A DNA stretch of 64,000 nt from JBCBDX01 sp039815825 (GTDB taxonomy: Bacteria; Pseudomonadota; Alphaproteobacteria; Rhizobiales; Rhizobiaceae). Shown here piece by piece: positions 9,235 through 18,367 of the stretch. A model generated the notes under the pieces. It made no database searches. It was not told the DNA's origin and saw only the letters and a list, made by a program, of their open reading frames with translations. The stretch spans positions 62,001-126,000 of the forward strand of contig JBCBYO010000001.1 of the NCBI GenBank assembly GCA_039815825.1. Direction: 5' to 3'. The position numbers and the translations under genes were made by a program. Within the stretch, counting starts at the first letter, position 1; each line of letters starts with the position of its first letter.

Positions 9235-9684
9235 ATGCACATCAACGCCAGCATCCGCCGCGCCGGGGCAATTCCCTTTCGTCTGCCGAAAAAGCGGGGG
9301 GATCCAGTATCGATCCTTATTATTACTTCGATGACCCGAAAGCGGTGGATCGTGCCAAAAGGGACGGTGGAAGACAGCGAAACCATGGCCGCAGCTGCCG
9401 TGCGTGAGACGCTGGAGGAGACCGGTGTCAAAGGCAATTTGATCGAAGAGTTCCCGATGACGGTTTTAATTGAACGGCAAAATGAGACATTCTTTGAGCA
9501 CGTTCCGTGTACATTTTATCCGATGCTCGCCAAGTCGGTCTCCAAAAAATGGGAGGAAGACATGTTACGCAAGCGCCAATGGGTTACGCTACCTAAAGCC
9601 CGTCGTCTGATTAAAGAGGACGACTATAGCGAGCTGTTGATACAGTTTGAGAGCCTGCTGCCCGCTATTGTGCAGCGCCTTTAG
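9235..9684 (+). CDS. NUDIX hydrolase
   Basis: A 149-residue NUDIX protein of the short diphosphoinositol-polyphosphate-phosphohydrolase-like type; the substrate is unknown. The complete Nudix box runs from Gly43 to Val65 (G-x5-E-x7-REtlEETGV). The protein begins with the usual RRAGAIPFR strand and has WIVPKGTVE before the box. I use ATG 9235; an upstream in-frame TTG at 9169 would add 22 residues with no family support. It is a single gene divergent from flp. Confidence 0.88.
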   Translation: MHINASIRRAGAIPFRLPKKRGDPVSILIITSMTRKRWIVPKGTVEDSETMAAAAVRETLEETGVKGNLIEEFPMTVLIERQNETFFEHVPCTFYPMLAKSVSKKWEEDMLRKRQWVTLPKARRLIKEDDYSELLIQFESLLPAIVQRL

Positions 9685-9793
9685 GGCCAAGCGCGCGACG
9701 AACACCTGCCATGAATTTCCAACTTTAAGCCAGGCGTCGGGGAATTCGAACTTGATAGACAGAGTTTAGCTTCGACGCAGAAGGCTCGCCTCC

Positions 9794-10234
9794 CTACAGC
9801 ACGCCATGGATGCTAAGAATGAAATAGATAATGAGCCCGATAACGGCGATAGCGACCGCCTGCCAAAAAATATACTGTAGTAAAATAGCGCCTACACCTA
9901 TTCCAATAGCCACCATTGGAAGTTTTCGCGGTTCATCTCTATAGACGCCAACGCCACCAGCTACGGCACCCATACCGGCCAACACAGTGCTGCCTACCAT
10001 CAGAATATGGCTGACGATCGACGTGCTGCTTTTAGATGCGTTGAGCGTATCTGCGGCACCATTGCCAGACTTCGGCTGGTCTTCTGGAGAGGTTTGCTCA
10101 GTTGTTTGCGTCACTTGCTCGATGGGCTGATCAGATCCATCCGATAGTTGGATCGATACCAAAATCATGGCCACCAATCCTAGTATGAACCCAACCAGAC
10201 CATATTGTGGACGTGGGGCCTCTGCGCTCGACAT
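9794..10234 (-). CDS. Small membrane protein of unknown function
   Basis: A 146-residue protein with a membrane segment near residues 12-30, a polar Gln/Thr/Ser-rich loop (35-70), a Gly-rich hydrophobic segment (77-97) and a C-terminal hydrophobic region (about 105-143) that could cross the membrane twice. I do not recognise the family. The ATG at 10234 (MSSAEAPRP) is preferred to a start 14 codons upstream because the extra residues look unrelated to a membrane protein N-terminus. Confidence 0.6.
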   Translation of the reverse strand: MSSAEAPRPQYGLVGFILGLVAMILVSIQLSDGSDQPIEQVTQTTEQTSPEDQPKSGNGAADTLNASKSSTSIVSHILMVGSTVLAGMGAVAGGVGVYRDEPRKLPMVAIGIGVGAILLQYIFWQAVAIAVIGLIIYFILSIHGVL

Positions 10235-10319
10235 TTGCCTCTCCACTCGCACACTCAGCTGATTGTAAAAAAGCAAGTGAATCAGCCAGCTTTACGACCA
10301 GATGGTGTAATTTGGTGCC

Positions 10320-10934
10320 TTATTCATGGTTGTAACGAAAGCGCGGCATGACGTCCAACACGTTAAAGACGGGTTCGCCATCGGCCGTGCGAGGCAATTT
10401 GCCCTCATTGAGAAGCGAAGCATAGCCATGCACGAAAACCCAAAGCATCAGCTCGGTGCGCAAGCTTTCCAAATCATTGCCTAGCTCAGGCCCAGCCTTT
10501 TCCCAATTCAAATCTTTGGCGATGCTCATAAGCACGCCGTAGCTTTCTTCACCCGCGGCCATCAGTTCCTCACCCGCTTTCTCCCGAAAGCGCGGGGAAA
10601 ACATTAGTTGGAACAGCGCCGGGTTTTCGCGCGCGAAGCGAACATAACCTTGCGCGGCAGCATCAAGTCTTTCTTGGCCGGGCGGCGCATGCTCAACCCC
10701 TTTGCGCATTTCGGTGGCGTGACGCGAAAACCCTTCCGTTGCAATGGCAGCGAGTAATCCATGCAGTCCATCGAAGTGGTTCTTTGGTGCCGTGTGACTC
10801 ACGCCGACCCGTGCAGCAATAGCGCGCATGGAAAGACCGTCGAGGCCCTCTTCTTCCAGAATTTCAAGCCCCGCCTGGATCAACGCGGGCTTTAGCTCTC
10901 CATGGTGATAGTTCTTTTTATTCTGATTTTTCAT
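10320..10934 (-). CDS. TetR/AcrR family regulator with WHG-type C-terminal domain
   Basis: A 204-residue one-component repressor. The N-terminal helix-turn-helix (about 10-60) contains LSMRAIAARVGVSHTAPKNHF. The C-terminal ligand domain has WVFVHGY, the Trp/His-Gly signature of the TetR_C_33 group. It is divergent from two membrane-protein genes starting at 11036, its likely targets. The 101-bp gap between them holds GTAAAT at 10961 and ATTTAC at 11002 and 11015, which could be operator arms. Confidence 0.88.
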   Translation of the reverse strand: MKNQNKKNYHHGELKPALIQAGLEILEEEGLDGLSMRAIAARVGVSHTAPKNHFDGLHGLLAAIATEGFSRHATEMRKGVEHAPPGQERLDAAAQGYVRFARENPALFQLMFSPRFREKAGEELMAAGEESYGVLMSIAKDLNWEKAGPELGNDLESLRTELMLWVFVHGYASLLNEGKLPRTADGEPVFNVLDVMPRFRYNHE

Positions 10935-11035
10935 GTCACTAACCCACTCATGTTTCCAATGTAAATTTTTTCCCTTGCTTTCTCAAGAGGACGCTTTAGA
11001 TATTTACAGCGTATATTTACGTTGGAGACATTTCG

Positions 11036-11503
11036 GTGACCCCAGAAGATTATTTTGTATTTGCCAGCAATGCCGCCATGCTTGGATGGGTGATACTCGT
11101 CTTCGGGCCACGGCGCTTTGGTTGGCTGAACATGGTCCCCCTGTGGGTGATCCCAGGGCTTATTTCAGCGCTTTACGCTGTGCTCGTGCTTCGACATTTT
11201 TCCTCGGCTGAAGGCGGGTTTGACAGTTTAGCTTCTGTTGCGTTGCTGTTTGATAATCAGTGGGCCTTGTTAGCAGGCTGGATCCACTTCTTGGCGTTTG
11301 ATCTGTTTGTTGGCGCCGTCATGGCTGCACGCATGGATCGTGTTGGTGTTGGACGCCTTGTCCAAGCGCCGATTCTGATCACCACGCTGATGCTTGGTCC
11401 TCTTGGATTTCTTATTGCCGCGCTGACTGAATTTGGTCTGCGCATTCGCATCCTCCCTACCCAGCGATATCATTTGAAGGAGACAAGCCATGGCTTTGCT
11501 TGA
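11036..11503 (+). CDS. ABA4-like membrane protein (DUF4281)
   Basis: A 155-residue, four-span membrane protein with the DUF4281 pattern: AMLGWVILVFGPR, LWVIPGLISALYA, LLAGWIHFLAFDLFVGAVMAAR-like and LGPLGFLI. The plant member ABA4 is needed for neoxanthin formation; the role of bacterial members is not established. The start is GTG at 11036. The 3' end overlaps the next gene by 14 nt, so the two are one unit, divergent from tetR. Confidence 0.75.
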   Translation: MTPEDYFVFASNAAMLGWVILVFGPRRFGWLNMVPLWVIPGLISALYAVLVLRHFSSAEGGFDSLASVALLFDNQWALLAGWIHFLAFDLFVGAVMAARMDRVGVGRLVQAPILITTLMLGPLGFLIAALTEFGLRIRILPTQRYHLKETSHGFA

Positions 11504-12308
11504 TGGAACGGTGGCACCAGCAAACGACAATCCACCGACGCAGTTTGAGACTTTAACCGTTGTGGCTGCTGTTCTCGTCGTCTTGACAGGGGCTTGGGGC
11601 TTCTTCGACGAGCGCACGATTGAGGGCGCATTGGTTTGGATGAAACCTTTTAAGTTCGCCGTCAGCTTCGTGGCGCTTTTTGCCACCATCGCGTTGGTTG
11701 AACGCCAGCTTTCTGAACCTGTGCGCACCGGTTGGCTTTTGTACCTGACGGGCATTGTCATGGCTGCCGCGTTTCTGGCTGAGATGGCCTATATTATTTT
11801 TCAAGCGGCGCAGGCAGAAGCATCCCACTTTAACTTCGCAACGCCGTTTAATGAGTTCATGTATACCGTCGTTATGGCCGCTGGTGCAGTCGCATTGGTT
11901 GCCGCTGTGGGCTTTATCGGATTTCTGGCCAAGCGCGACAAGCAAGCCAATCTGTCACCGGCGTTACGTGAAAGTATCTGGCTCGGCTTCCTGTCGAGTT
12001 TTGTACTCACCCTTATCGTCGCCGGCTATATGAGCGGCAGCGGTAGCCATTTTGTCGGCGTTCACCCACAAGGCGCGCCTACCCTTCCGCTCATAGGTTG
12101 GTCCGGCGTGACAGGCGACCTGCGACCAGCCCACTTTTTATCACTCCATGCCATGCAAGCTCTGCCGCTCCTTGCATTGTGGCTTGATCAAAGAAACGCC
12201 GATCATGCCGAGCGCACTGTCAGAATTGCCGCTGGGGGATATGCGCTTGTGACGCTGGCCATCTTTGCGATCGCTCTGGCAGGTCTGCCGCTCGTTCCCA
12301 TGGGCTGA
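11490..12308 (+). CDS. Polytopic membrane protein of unknown function
   Basis: A 272-residue protein with about seven hydrophobic spans. Distinctive conserved-looking parts are WMKPFKFAVSFVALF in the second span region, EMAYIIFQAAQ, and GDLRPAHFLSLHAMQALPLL, whose histidines within or beside membrane spans could bind a metal or cofactor. I do not recognise a characterised family. It overlaps the ABA4-like gene and should share its regulation by the divergent TetR protein. Confidence 0.7.
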   Translation: MALLDGTVAPANDNPPTQFETLTVVAAVLVVLTGAWGFFDERTIEGALVWMKPFKFAVSFVALFATIALVERQLSEPVRTGWLLYLTGIVMAAAFLAEMAYIIFQAAQAEASHFNFATPFNEFMYTVVMAAGAVALVAAVGFIGFLAKRDKQANLSPALRESIWLGFLSSFVLTLIVAGYMSGSGSHFVGVHPQGAPTLPLIGWSGVTGDLRPAHFLSLHAMQALPLLALWLDQRNADHAERTVRIAAGGYALVTLAIFAIALAGLPLVPMG

Positions 12309-12357
12309 CCCTCTTTAAATGGCGAGGTTCAATTGTTCCTCGCCCAAAGCCGTTGAA

Positions 12358-12810
12358 CTAGCCCTGCGCGCGCGGCGGATCCGACAGCCGTTGGAGCGCT
12401 TTGCTTAATTGCGCAAACTCCTTTTTACCCAACAGTTCAATAAACTCGCTTTCAATTTCACGTTTGACGGCATTGGCCCTGTGCAGGCTGTCGATACCCT
12501 TGTCGGTAAATAGCACCCGCTTTTTGCGCGCATCCTTGGGGTCTGACACACGCTCAATCACACCGTCGGCGGCCAACGCATCAAGGTGCTGTTGCACAGC
12601 CTGTTTGGTGAGCCCGCTCCTTTCAACAAGCACATTCTGGCCAACGCCTTTACGGCTGATGTGCTGTATCAGTTCGCCGCGCGCTTCCGCGATCCACGGG
12701 CAACCCTGCTCCACCATTTTTTGCGCAAACAACGTTTTCCATCGCTGAAACACAACATGCAGGCGCCAACCAATGTGTTCTAGCAGTTCAGGTTCATTGG
12801 GATCAGTCAA
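12358..12810 (-). CDS. MarR family regulator
   Basis: A 150-residue winged-helix repressor. The recognition part VLVERSGLTKQAVQQHLDAL and the wing ERVSDPKDARKKRVLFTDKG are clear. It is divergent from a small gene at 12981. The gap holds two palindromes of type GTCAA-N5-TTGAC that cover both promoters, so it almost certainly represses itself and its neighbour. Confidence 0.9.
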   Translation of the reverse strand: MTDPNEPELLEHIGWRLHVVFQRWKTLFAQKMVEQGCPWIAEARGELIQHISRKGVGQNVLVERSGLTKQAVQQHLDALAADGVIERVSDPKDARKKRVLFTDKGIDSLHRANAVKREIESEFIELLGKKEFAQLSKALQRLSDPPRAQG

Positions 12811-12824
12811 ACCAGCTCCACTTC

Positions 12825-12839
12825 GTCAAGTTACTTGAC
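12825..12839. promoter_or_regulatory. MarR operator 1
   Basis: GTCAAGTTACTTGAC is a perfect 15-bp palindrome around one central T. It contains the -35 element of the rightward promoter and lies just past the -10 of the leftward promoter. Its centre is 38 bp from that of operator 2. Confidence 0.75.
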
Positions 12840-12862
12840 ATTATAAGTTTTCCGTCTATATC
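12835..12862 (+). promoter_or_regulatory. Promoter of the small gene at 12981
   Basis: TTGACA at 12835-12840 and TATATC at 12857-12862 are separated by 16 bp. The -35 is inside operator 1 and operator 2 begins at the base after the -10, so a bound MarR protein would block it. Confidence 0.65.
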
Positions 12863-12867
12863 GTCAA
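12840..12867 (-). promoter_or_regulatory. Promoter of the marR gene
   Basis: Read on the minus strand: TTGACG (12867-12862), a 16-bp spacer and a perfect TATAAT (12845-12840). The -35 overlaps operator 2. The two promoters face outward and overlap almost completely. Confidence 0.7.
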
Positions 12868-12877
12868 TTAGCTTGAC
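12863..12877. promoter_or_regulatory. MarR operator 2
   Basis: GTCAATTAGCTTGAC repeats the GTCAA-N5-TTGAC arms of operator 1 with an imperfect centre. It overlaps the -35 of the leftward marR promoter. Confidence 0.7.
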
Positions 12878-12980
12878 TAAAGGCTAAATCAACCCAGGAC
12901 CAGACCCGAACATCTGATCTCCACAAATGCATCGACGCTTCCCACTGCGGTCGCGCCTTAACTTGAAAAAGGAAAACACC

Positions 12981-13295
12981 ATGAACACGCTAACCGATAC
13001 GATCCTTGCTATCCTCATGATCGGCAACACGCACTATGTCGATGTGGGCGCCGATACAGATGCCGTTATTTATTATCAGTCCGAACAAGTGGCGCACATG
13101 ACACTGCCTGGCCAAGACGCCTGGATCGGCGATCTGAAGCTGATGAAAGACGGCTACCATGTGGCTTGGAAAGACGGACCGGCCGGTGACTGGAAGATCA
13201 CGCATCAGGCCGGCGAATTTACCTATATCGGCCCTGACGGAAACGCTGCCGGGACAATAACCCGTATCGTTCCGGGCAACCCGGAAGGATATTGA
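12981..13295 (+). CDS. Small protein of unknown function, MarR-controlled
   Basis: A 104-residue protein with no signal peptide or family that I recognise. It is rich in aromatic and Gly/Asp residues, with phrases such as IYYQSEQVAHM and WKDGPAGDWKITHQAGEFTYIGPDG that suggest a compact beta-rich fold. The start ATG follows AAAAAGGA; an in-frame start 18 codons upstream lacks such a site. The divergent MarR gene and shared operators imply induction by a small molecule. Confidence 0.65.
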   Translation: MNTLTDTILAILMIGNTHYVDVGADTDAVIYYQSEQVAHMTLPGQDAWIGDLKLMKDGYHVAWKDGPAGDWKITHQAGEFTYIGPDGNAAGTITRIVPGNPEGY

Positions 13296-13803
13296 GCTGC
13301 TCGCTCGGCGCAACTTGATTTCGCACTTGTTGCGCCGGCATACTTGATCATCTCCGCGCCTCGTTTTCACGATCCGGGTATTAAATTCACATTGCGAGGC
13401 CTTGTCATGCGCGCAAAGCGCCAATGCCAATACGTGTGCAAGGCCAACAAGGCCCCGCGCGGAGATTTGATGTGATGGGTTGAGAATCTGCGGCACACCC
13501 TCTCACCTCATCCCTCTTCACCAGATGCGGCACCTGCGTCCGACCCAGTGGCGAAAAGAGCCCGCAGCGTTGCTCACCGCGCATTGCTCAATCCGCATAA
13601 GCCGACCTCGTTGGTGCAACTGCCAACAAACCCGACCGCTCCGCTGCCAACCTTCCAACCCGGTTAAGGGATTTTGTGACAAAGATTGGTGCGGTGAGCA
13701 TAGGGGACGGTAGGAGGGTGATTGATAAGTTTTTTTGCCGAGCAAATCTCCAAACCGCCGTCATCCTCTGGCTTCCGGCTGACCACCGGAGCGCACAAAC
13801 CAC
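13296..13803. other. Non-coding, structured intergenic DNA
   Basis: No credible gene is seen. The stretch holds a perfect hairpin GCGCAAC / GTTGCGC (13308-13335), the long-range inverted repeat ATCTCCGCGC / GCGCGGAGAT (13350-13359 and 13457-13466) and an inner pair GCCTCG / CGAGGC (13358-13363 and 13395-13400). A 13-bp copy of the start of the REP-like repeat (CGCCGTCATCCTC) lies at 13756-13768. I cannot assign a function. Confidence 0.5.
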
Positions 13804-13849
13804 CGCCGTCATCCTCGCCCTTGAGGCGAGGACCCATTCCGTGAAGTTG
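13804..13849 (+). repeat. REP-like 46-bp repeat, left copy
   Basis: A 46-bp sequence identical, in inverted orientation, to 15394-15439. It contains an internal stem CCTCGCC / GGCGAGG (13813-13831) and resembles the GTCATCCTCG...CGAGGACCCATTC palindromic repeats scattered between genes in many alphaproteobacteria. A partial copy of its first 13 bp lies 48 bp upstream. Confidence 0.85.
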
Positions 13850-13911
13850 CAAAACACGCCCTTCCCTCAAAACAAGAATCCCCGCATTATTGGTGAAACG
13901 GGGATTGGGGC

Positions 13912-14142
13912 ATGTTCACCGAAACAGAAACAGGTACGCGCTTTTCAATTGAGATACCGATTGAGATTTCGACGTTTTGGTTCTTTGCCGCTTGGGCAGC
14001 AGCTGGGTTGGTGGTTTTCGCGCTCGCCGTTGTTTTTGCTCAATGGGCGAACCGCGCAAAATGGCTGAGTTGGCTGCCGAAGCTGCATGAACGCGACAAT
14101 ATTAAAGTAGCAGCGTTGACCCACTTAAGAGCGATTTTCTAA
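13912..14142 (+). CDS. Putative small membrane protein inside the REP-bounded segment
   Basis: A 76-residue frame with one strong membrane segment (about residues 24-45) and a short basic tail. Its ATG is preceded by GGGGATTGGGGC, which could serve as a ribosome site, and by a stem AATCCCCG / CGGGGATT. It ends 2 nt before the ATG of the nuclease/peptidase gene. No family is recognised. It may be a true partner, or a remnant joined to foreign DNA. Confidence 0.4.
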   Translation: MFTETETGTRFSIEIPIEISTFWFFAAWAAAGLVVFALAVVFAQWANRAKWLSWLPKLHERDNIKVAALTHLRAIF

Positions 14143-14144
14143 CA

Positions 14145-15434
14145 ATGGATACAACTGCAAAGGGAAACTCGCTAGAGTCTGAATTCTACAATTTTCTGGT
14201 TGAACAACAAAAAAACAATCAGCTCGTATATGACTCTTAAATTCCTTCTTTGTGCGAAATTACTCCCAAGAAGCGCCTATATTGCAACGAACGACAACGC
14301 GAAGTCGAGTTTGATGTCGTTGTCGAGGTATACCGTCGTGGCGCGACAGAGCCATATCTATTCGCGATTTTCGAGTGCAAAAATTATTCTGGATCGGTAC
14401 CTGAGACAGAGGTAACGGAGTTTTCCGACAAGCTATCCAGCATCGCAAGAAATGGCGCAAAAGGCGTTCTTGTTGTCTCGTCTACCCTTCAGAGCGGTGC
14501 AAAGCAGCTCGCTAAATCTCGCAATATTGGCGTTGCAAAATTTTCCGCAGCCGGCATTGAGTTTGTTGCAGAACGCCGAAACAGGGCCGCTGCAGAGCGT
14601 TACCTTTTTGGATCAAAACCTAAGCGAAAAGAGCTTAAATTCTCAGCATTCTACGATGGCAGTTACTATGGTTGCATCGCGGACCTTATTTCGGGGCTAG
14701 ACGGACATACCCAATTGCCGGACGGGCATGCGGAAAGTCAGGCTTCCTCGGCTCCATATTTAACGCGCAAACAACTAGCTGAAGAGGCAAGGAAGCTCCA
14801 CGAAGAAATCGGGTACTCAGAAGGCCTAGTTGATCTCAATGCGGCCTGCGATCACCTTGATGTACGCTTAGTTCACAGGGAGCCTACGGACGCTGACCTA
14901 TTGGGTAGTGCAGACTTTAAAGCGCGTGAAATTCGGGTGTTTCCGGATACAAACGGACGAAGGCAACGGTTTACAATAGCCCATGAACTAGGCCACTTTT
15001 GGTTGAGTCACGATAGATATCTCAGATGCGATAGCGTTTTTGACGATGACGTTATTCATGAGGATCAGGGCGAGAAAACAAGGCTCTACGATCGGCTTGA
15101 GTATCAGGCGAATGAATTCGCATCCTCATTGCTTCTTCCGTACGAGTGCTTTGATAGGCAACTCGCAAAATGGCGCGCAACTTTAGGCATTATTGATCGA
15201 GGTTTTGGGTATGTATTTGTCGATGACCAGATAGATAACTTGCGGACATTTCATGAATTACTTGGCGTACTCTCAACCTACTTCGACGTTTCGAAACAGA
15301 TGATAACAGTGACAATGACGAAACGTGGTTTGCTAAACGATCAGCGTAAACTGCCACAAGCTCCAATGAAGCGAATTTTTTTAGCGCTTAGACCAACTTC
15401 ACGGAATGGGTCCTCGCCTCAAGGGCGAGGATGA
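14145..15434 (+). pseudogene. Nuclease-like/ImmA-IrrE metallopeptidase fusion, interrupted by an in-frame stop
   Basis: The frame opens at ATG 14145 (MDTTAKGNSLESEFYNFLVE), meets TAA at 14238-14240, then continues in the same frame to 15434. Downstream of the stop the PD-(D/E)xK-type nuclease domain continues: VEFDVVVEV supplies the Asp and FECKNY the E-x-K. A COOH-terminal ImmA/IrrE zinc peptidase domain follows, with HELGH. A TTG at 14250 could start a 394-residue product that keeps both sets of catalytic residues. The last 13 codons lie in the REP-like repeat, so the native C-terminus is probably lost. Fusions of this kind are known but not characterised. Confidence 0.75.
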
Positions 15435-15439
15435 CGGCG
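15394..15439 (-). repeat. REP-like 46-bp repeat, right copy
   Basis: An exact inverted copy of 13804-13849. It overlaps the last codons and stop of the nuclease/peptidase gene and ends 23 nt short of the lepA stop. Its stem may also act as a 3' boundary for the lepA message. Confidence 0.85.
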
Positions 15440-15461
15440 CTGTGAGTGGCTGGCTCGGTGT

Positions 15462-17270
<1,809 letters not shown>

Positions 17271-17367
17271 TCCCCGCATATAGGCGGGAATTGCGGCAAC
17301 CGAAAGCGGAGATTTTGGCGCAGGTCCCTTTGGCTTGCTTCACCGTCGGCAAGTAAGCGGCATCAGC

Positions 17368-18222
17368 TCACGGGCTTCCCTTCATCGCCACGACTTCGGC
17401 TTCCGGCGTTAGCAGTTCCGGCACCGCGTCACTGGGGGCGTTCGGCTGGTGTTTGGCCCAGACCAGTTTTTTATAATCAAAGCCAAAGGCGAGCGTTGGT
17501 TTGACGATCTCAAAATAAGGCGACAAGTCAAAGTCGCGCGGGGTGAAAAGCGAAAAGTGCCGGATGTGCAAAATCTCACGACGTGAATAGCTGGAGACCG
17601 CACGCGTACGGCCCGGCGCGCGGGTGATCTCGGGCAATATGGGATAGCGCACGGTCTGAAATGCCTGGGCAATCATGGTCGAGCAGATCGCCCGGGTGGG
17701 GTCGCCCGAACCGAACTGGATCATGCGGCGGCGCCAGCGCACCGGCACTGGTGGCGTGGGCAGAAAATAGCGCAGCATGTCTATGATGTTTTTATTGTCA
17801 TATTTGATGCCGATCTGGCTCTTTGCATAGTCGATGACTTTGCGCTGGTCGGCGGGTGTTAGGCCCTTGGGACGGCATATGCGGGTGTTGTAGGTCTCAT
17901 ATTTTTCCAGCGGCTCGGCTGTACAACCGGTGCCAAGATTGACCTCGATGAGCCGATTCTGGTTGCCATCCTTGTCGACCTCATCCAACTCATCTCCCAC
18001 ATAAAGCGCGGCATGGCTCCAGGTGCTTTGCGTCAGATATTTGATGGCGGCAGAAATTTTGCGGTTGCCTTCGACCAGCAGCACATCGCCGGGCCTGAGT
18101 GTGCGATAAAGCGTTTGCGGATCAGAGGGCGTATAGGGTTTATAGCCGGAGGTCTCGGTTTCCAGCCGCGTTGCCATCCAGTGACCGATACGGTCCATGA
18201 TTGTATCGCGTTCGTGCGCCAT
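17368..18222 (-). CDS. Permuted NlpC/P60 (YiiX/YebB-type) cysteine hydrolase
   Basis: A 284-residue protein with the layout of permuted papain-like amidases: the catalytic His in STWSHAALYVG comes before the catalytic Cys in RAICSTMIAQAF. PGDVLLVEG opens the domain and LIEVNLGTG sits in the core. Members cleave peptides or acyl groups; the substrate is unknown. There is no signal peptide, so it is likely to be cytoplasmic. It lies upstream of lepA on the same strand, but the 97-nt gap makes co-transcription uncertain. Confidence 0.8.
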   Translation of the reverse strand: MAHERDTIMDRIGHWMATRLETETSGYKPYTPSDPQTLYRTLRPGDVLLVEGNRKISAAIKYLTQSTWSHAALYVGDELDEVDKDGNQNRLIEVNLGTGCTAEPLEKYETYNTRICRPKGLTPADQRKVIDYAKSQIGIKYDNKNIIDMLRYFLPTPPVPVRWRRRMIQFGSGDPTRAICSTMIAQAFQTVRYPILPEITRAPGRTRAVSSYSRREILHIRHFSLFTPRDFDLSPYFEIVKPTLAFGFDYKKLVWAKHQPNAPSDAVPELLTPEAEVVAMKGSP

Positions 18223-18286
18223 ATTGAGATCATGGCGGGATAAAACGGCGCGTCAACAAAATCGGCGACACTTCGCCAAATTGTCA

Positions 18287-18300
18287 TTGACCGTGATCAA
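18287..18300. promoter_or_regulatory. FNR/FixK-type box upstream of mbfA
   Basis: TTGAC-CGTG-ATCAA matches the TTGAT-N4-ATCAA consensus with one mismatch and is centred about 75 bp before the mbfA start. It lies within a longer inverted repeat CATTGA-N6-TCAATG. I saw no clear Irr iron-control element here. Confidence 0.45.
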
Positions 18301-18367
18301 TGTAATGGCGGTTGATCGATGGGAGAAGAACGCTATGAAAATGGTAAGGTTTTAAGAAAGCGAACCC

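Noticed and set aside
13308..13471. Integron attC site or tRNA
   Set aside because: Core sites GTTRRRY/RYYYAAC and tRNA arms are absent in the required order.
13804..15439. Insertion sequence or transposon with 46-bp terminal inverted repeats
   Set aside because: No transposase or target-site duplication is visible, and the repeat looks like a dispersed REP palindrome.
18223..18367. Irr iron-control element before mbfA
   Set aside because: No TTTAGAA-type inverted repeat could be found.
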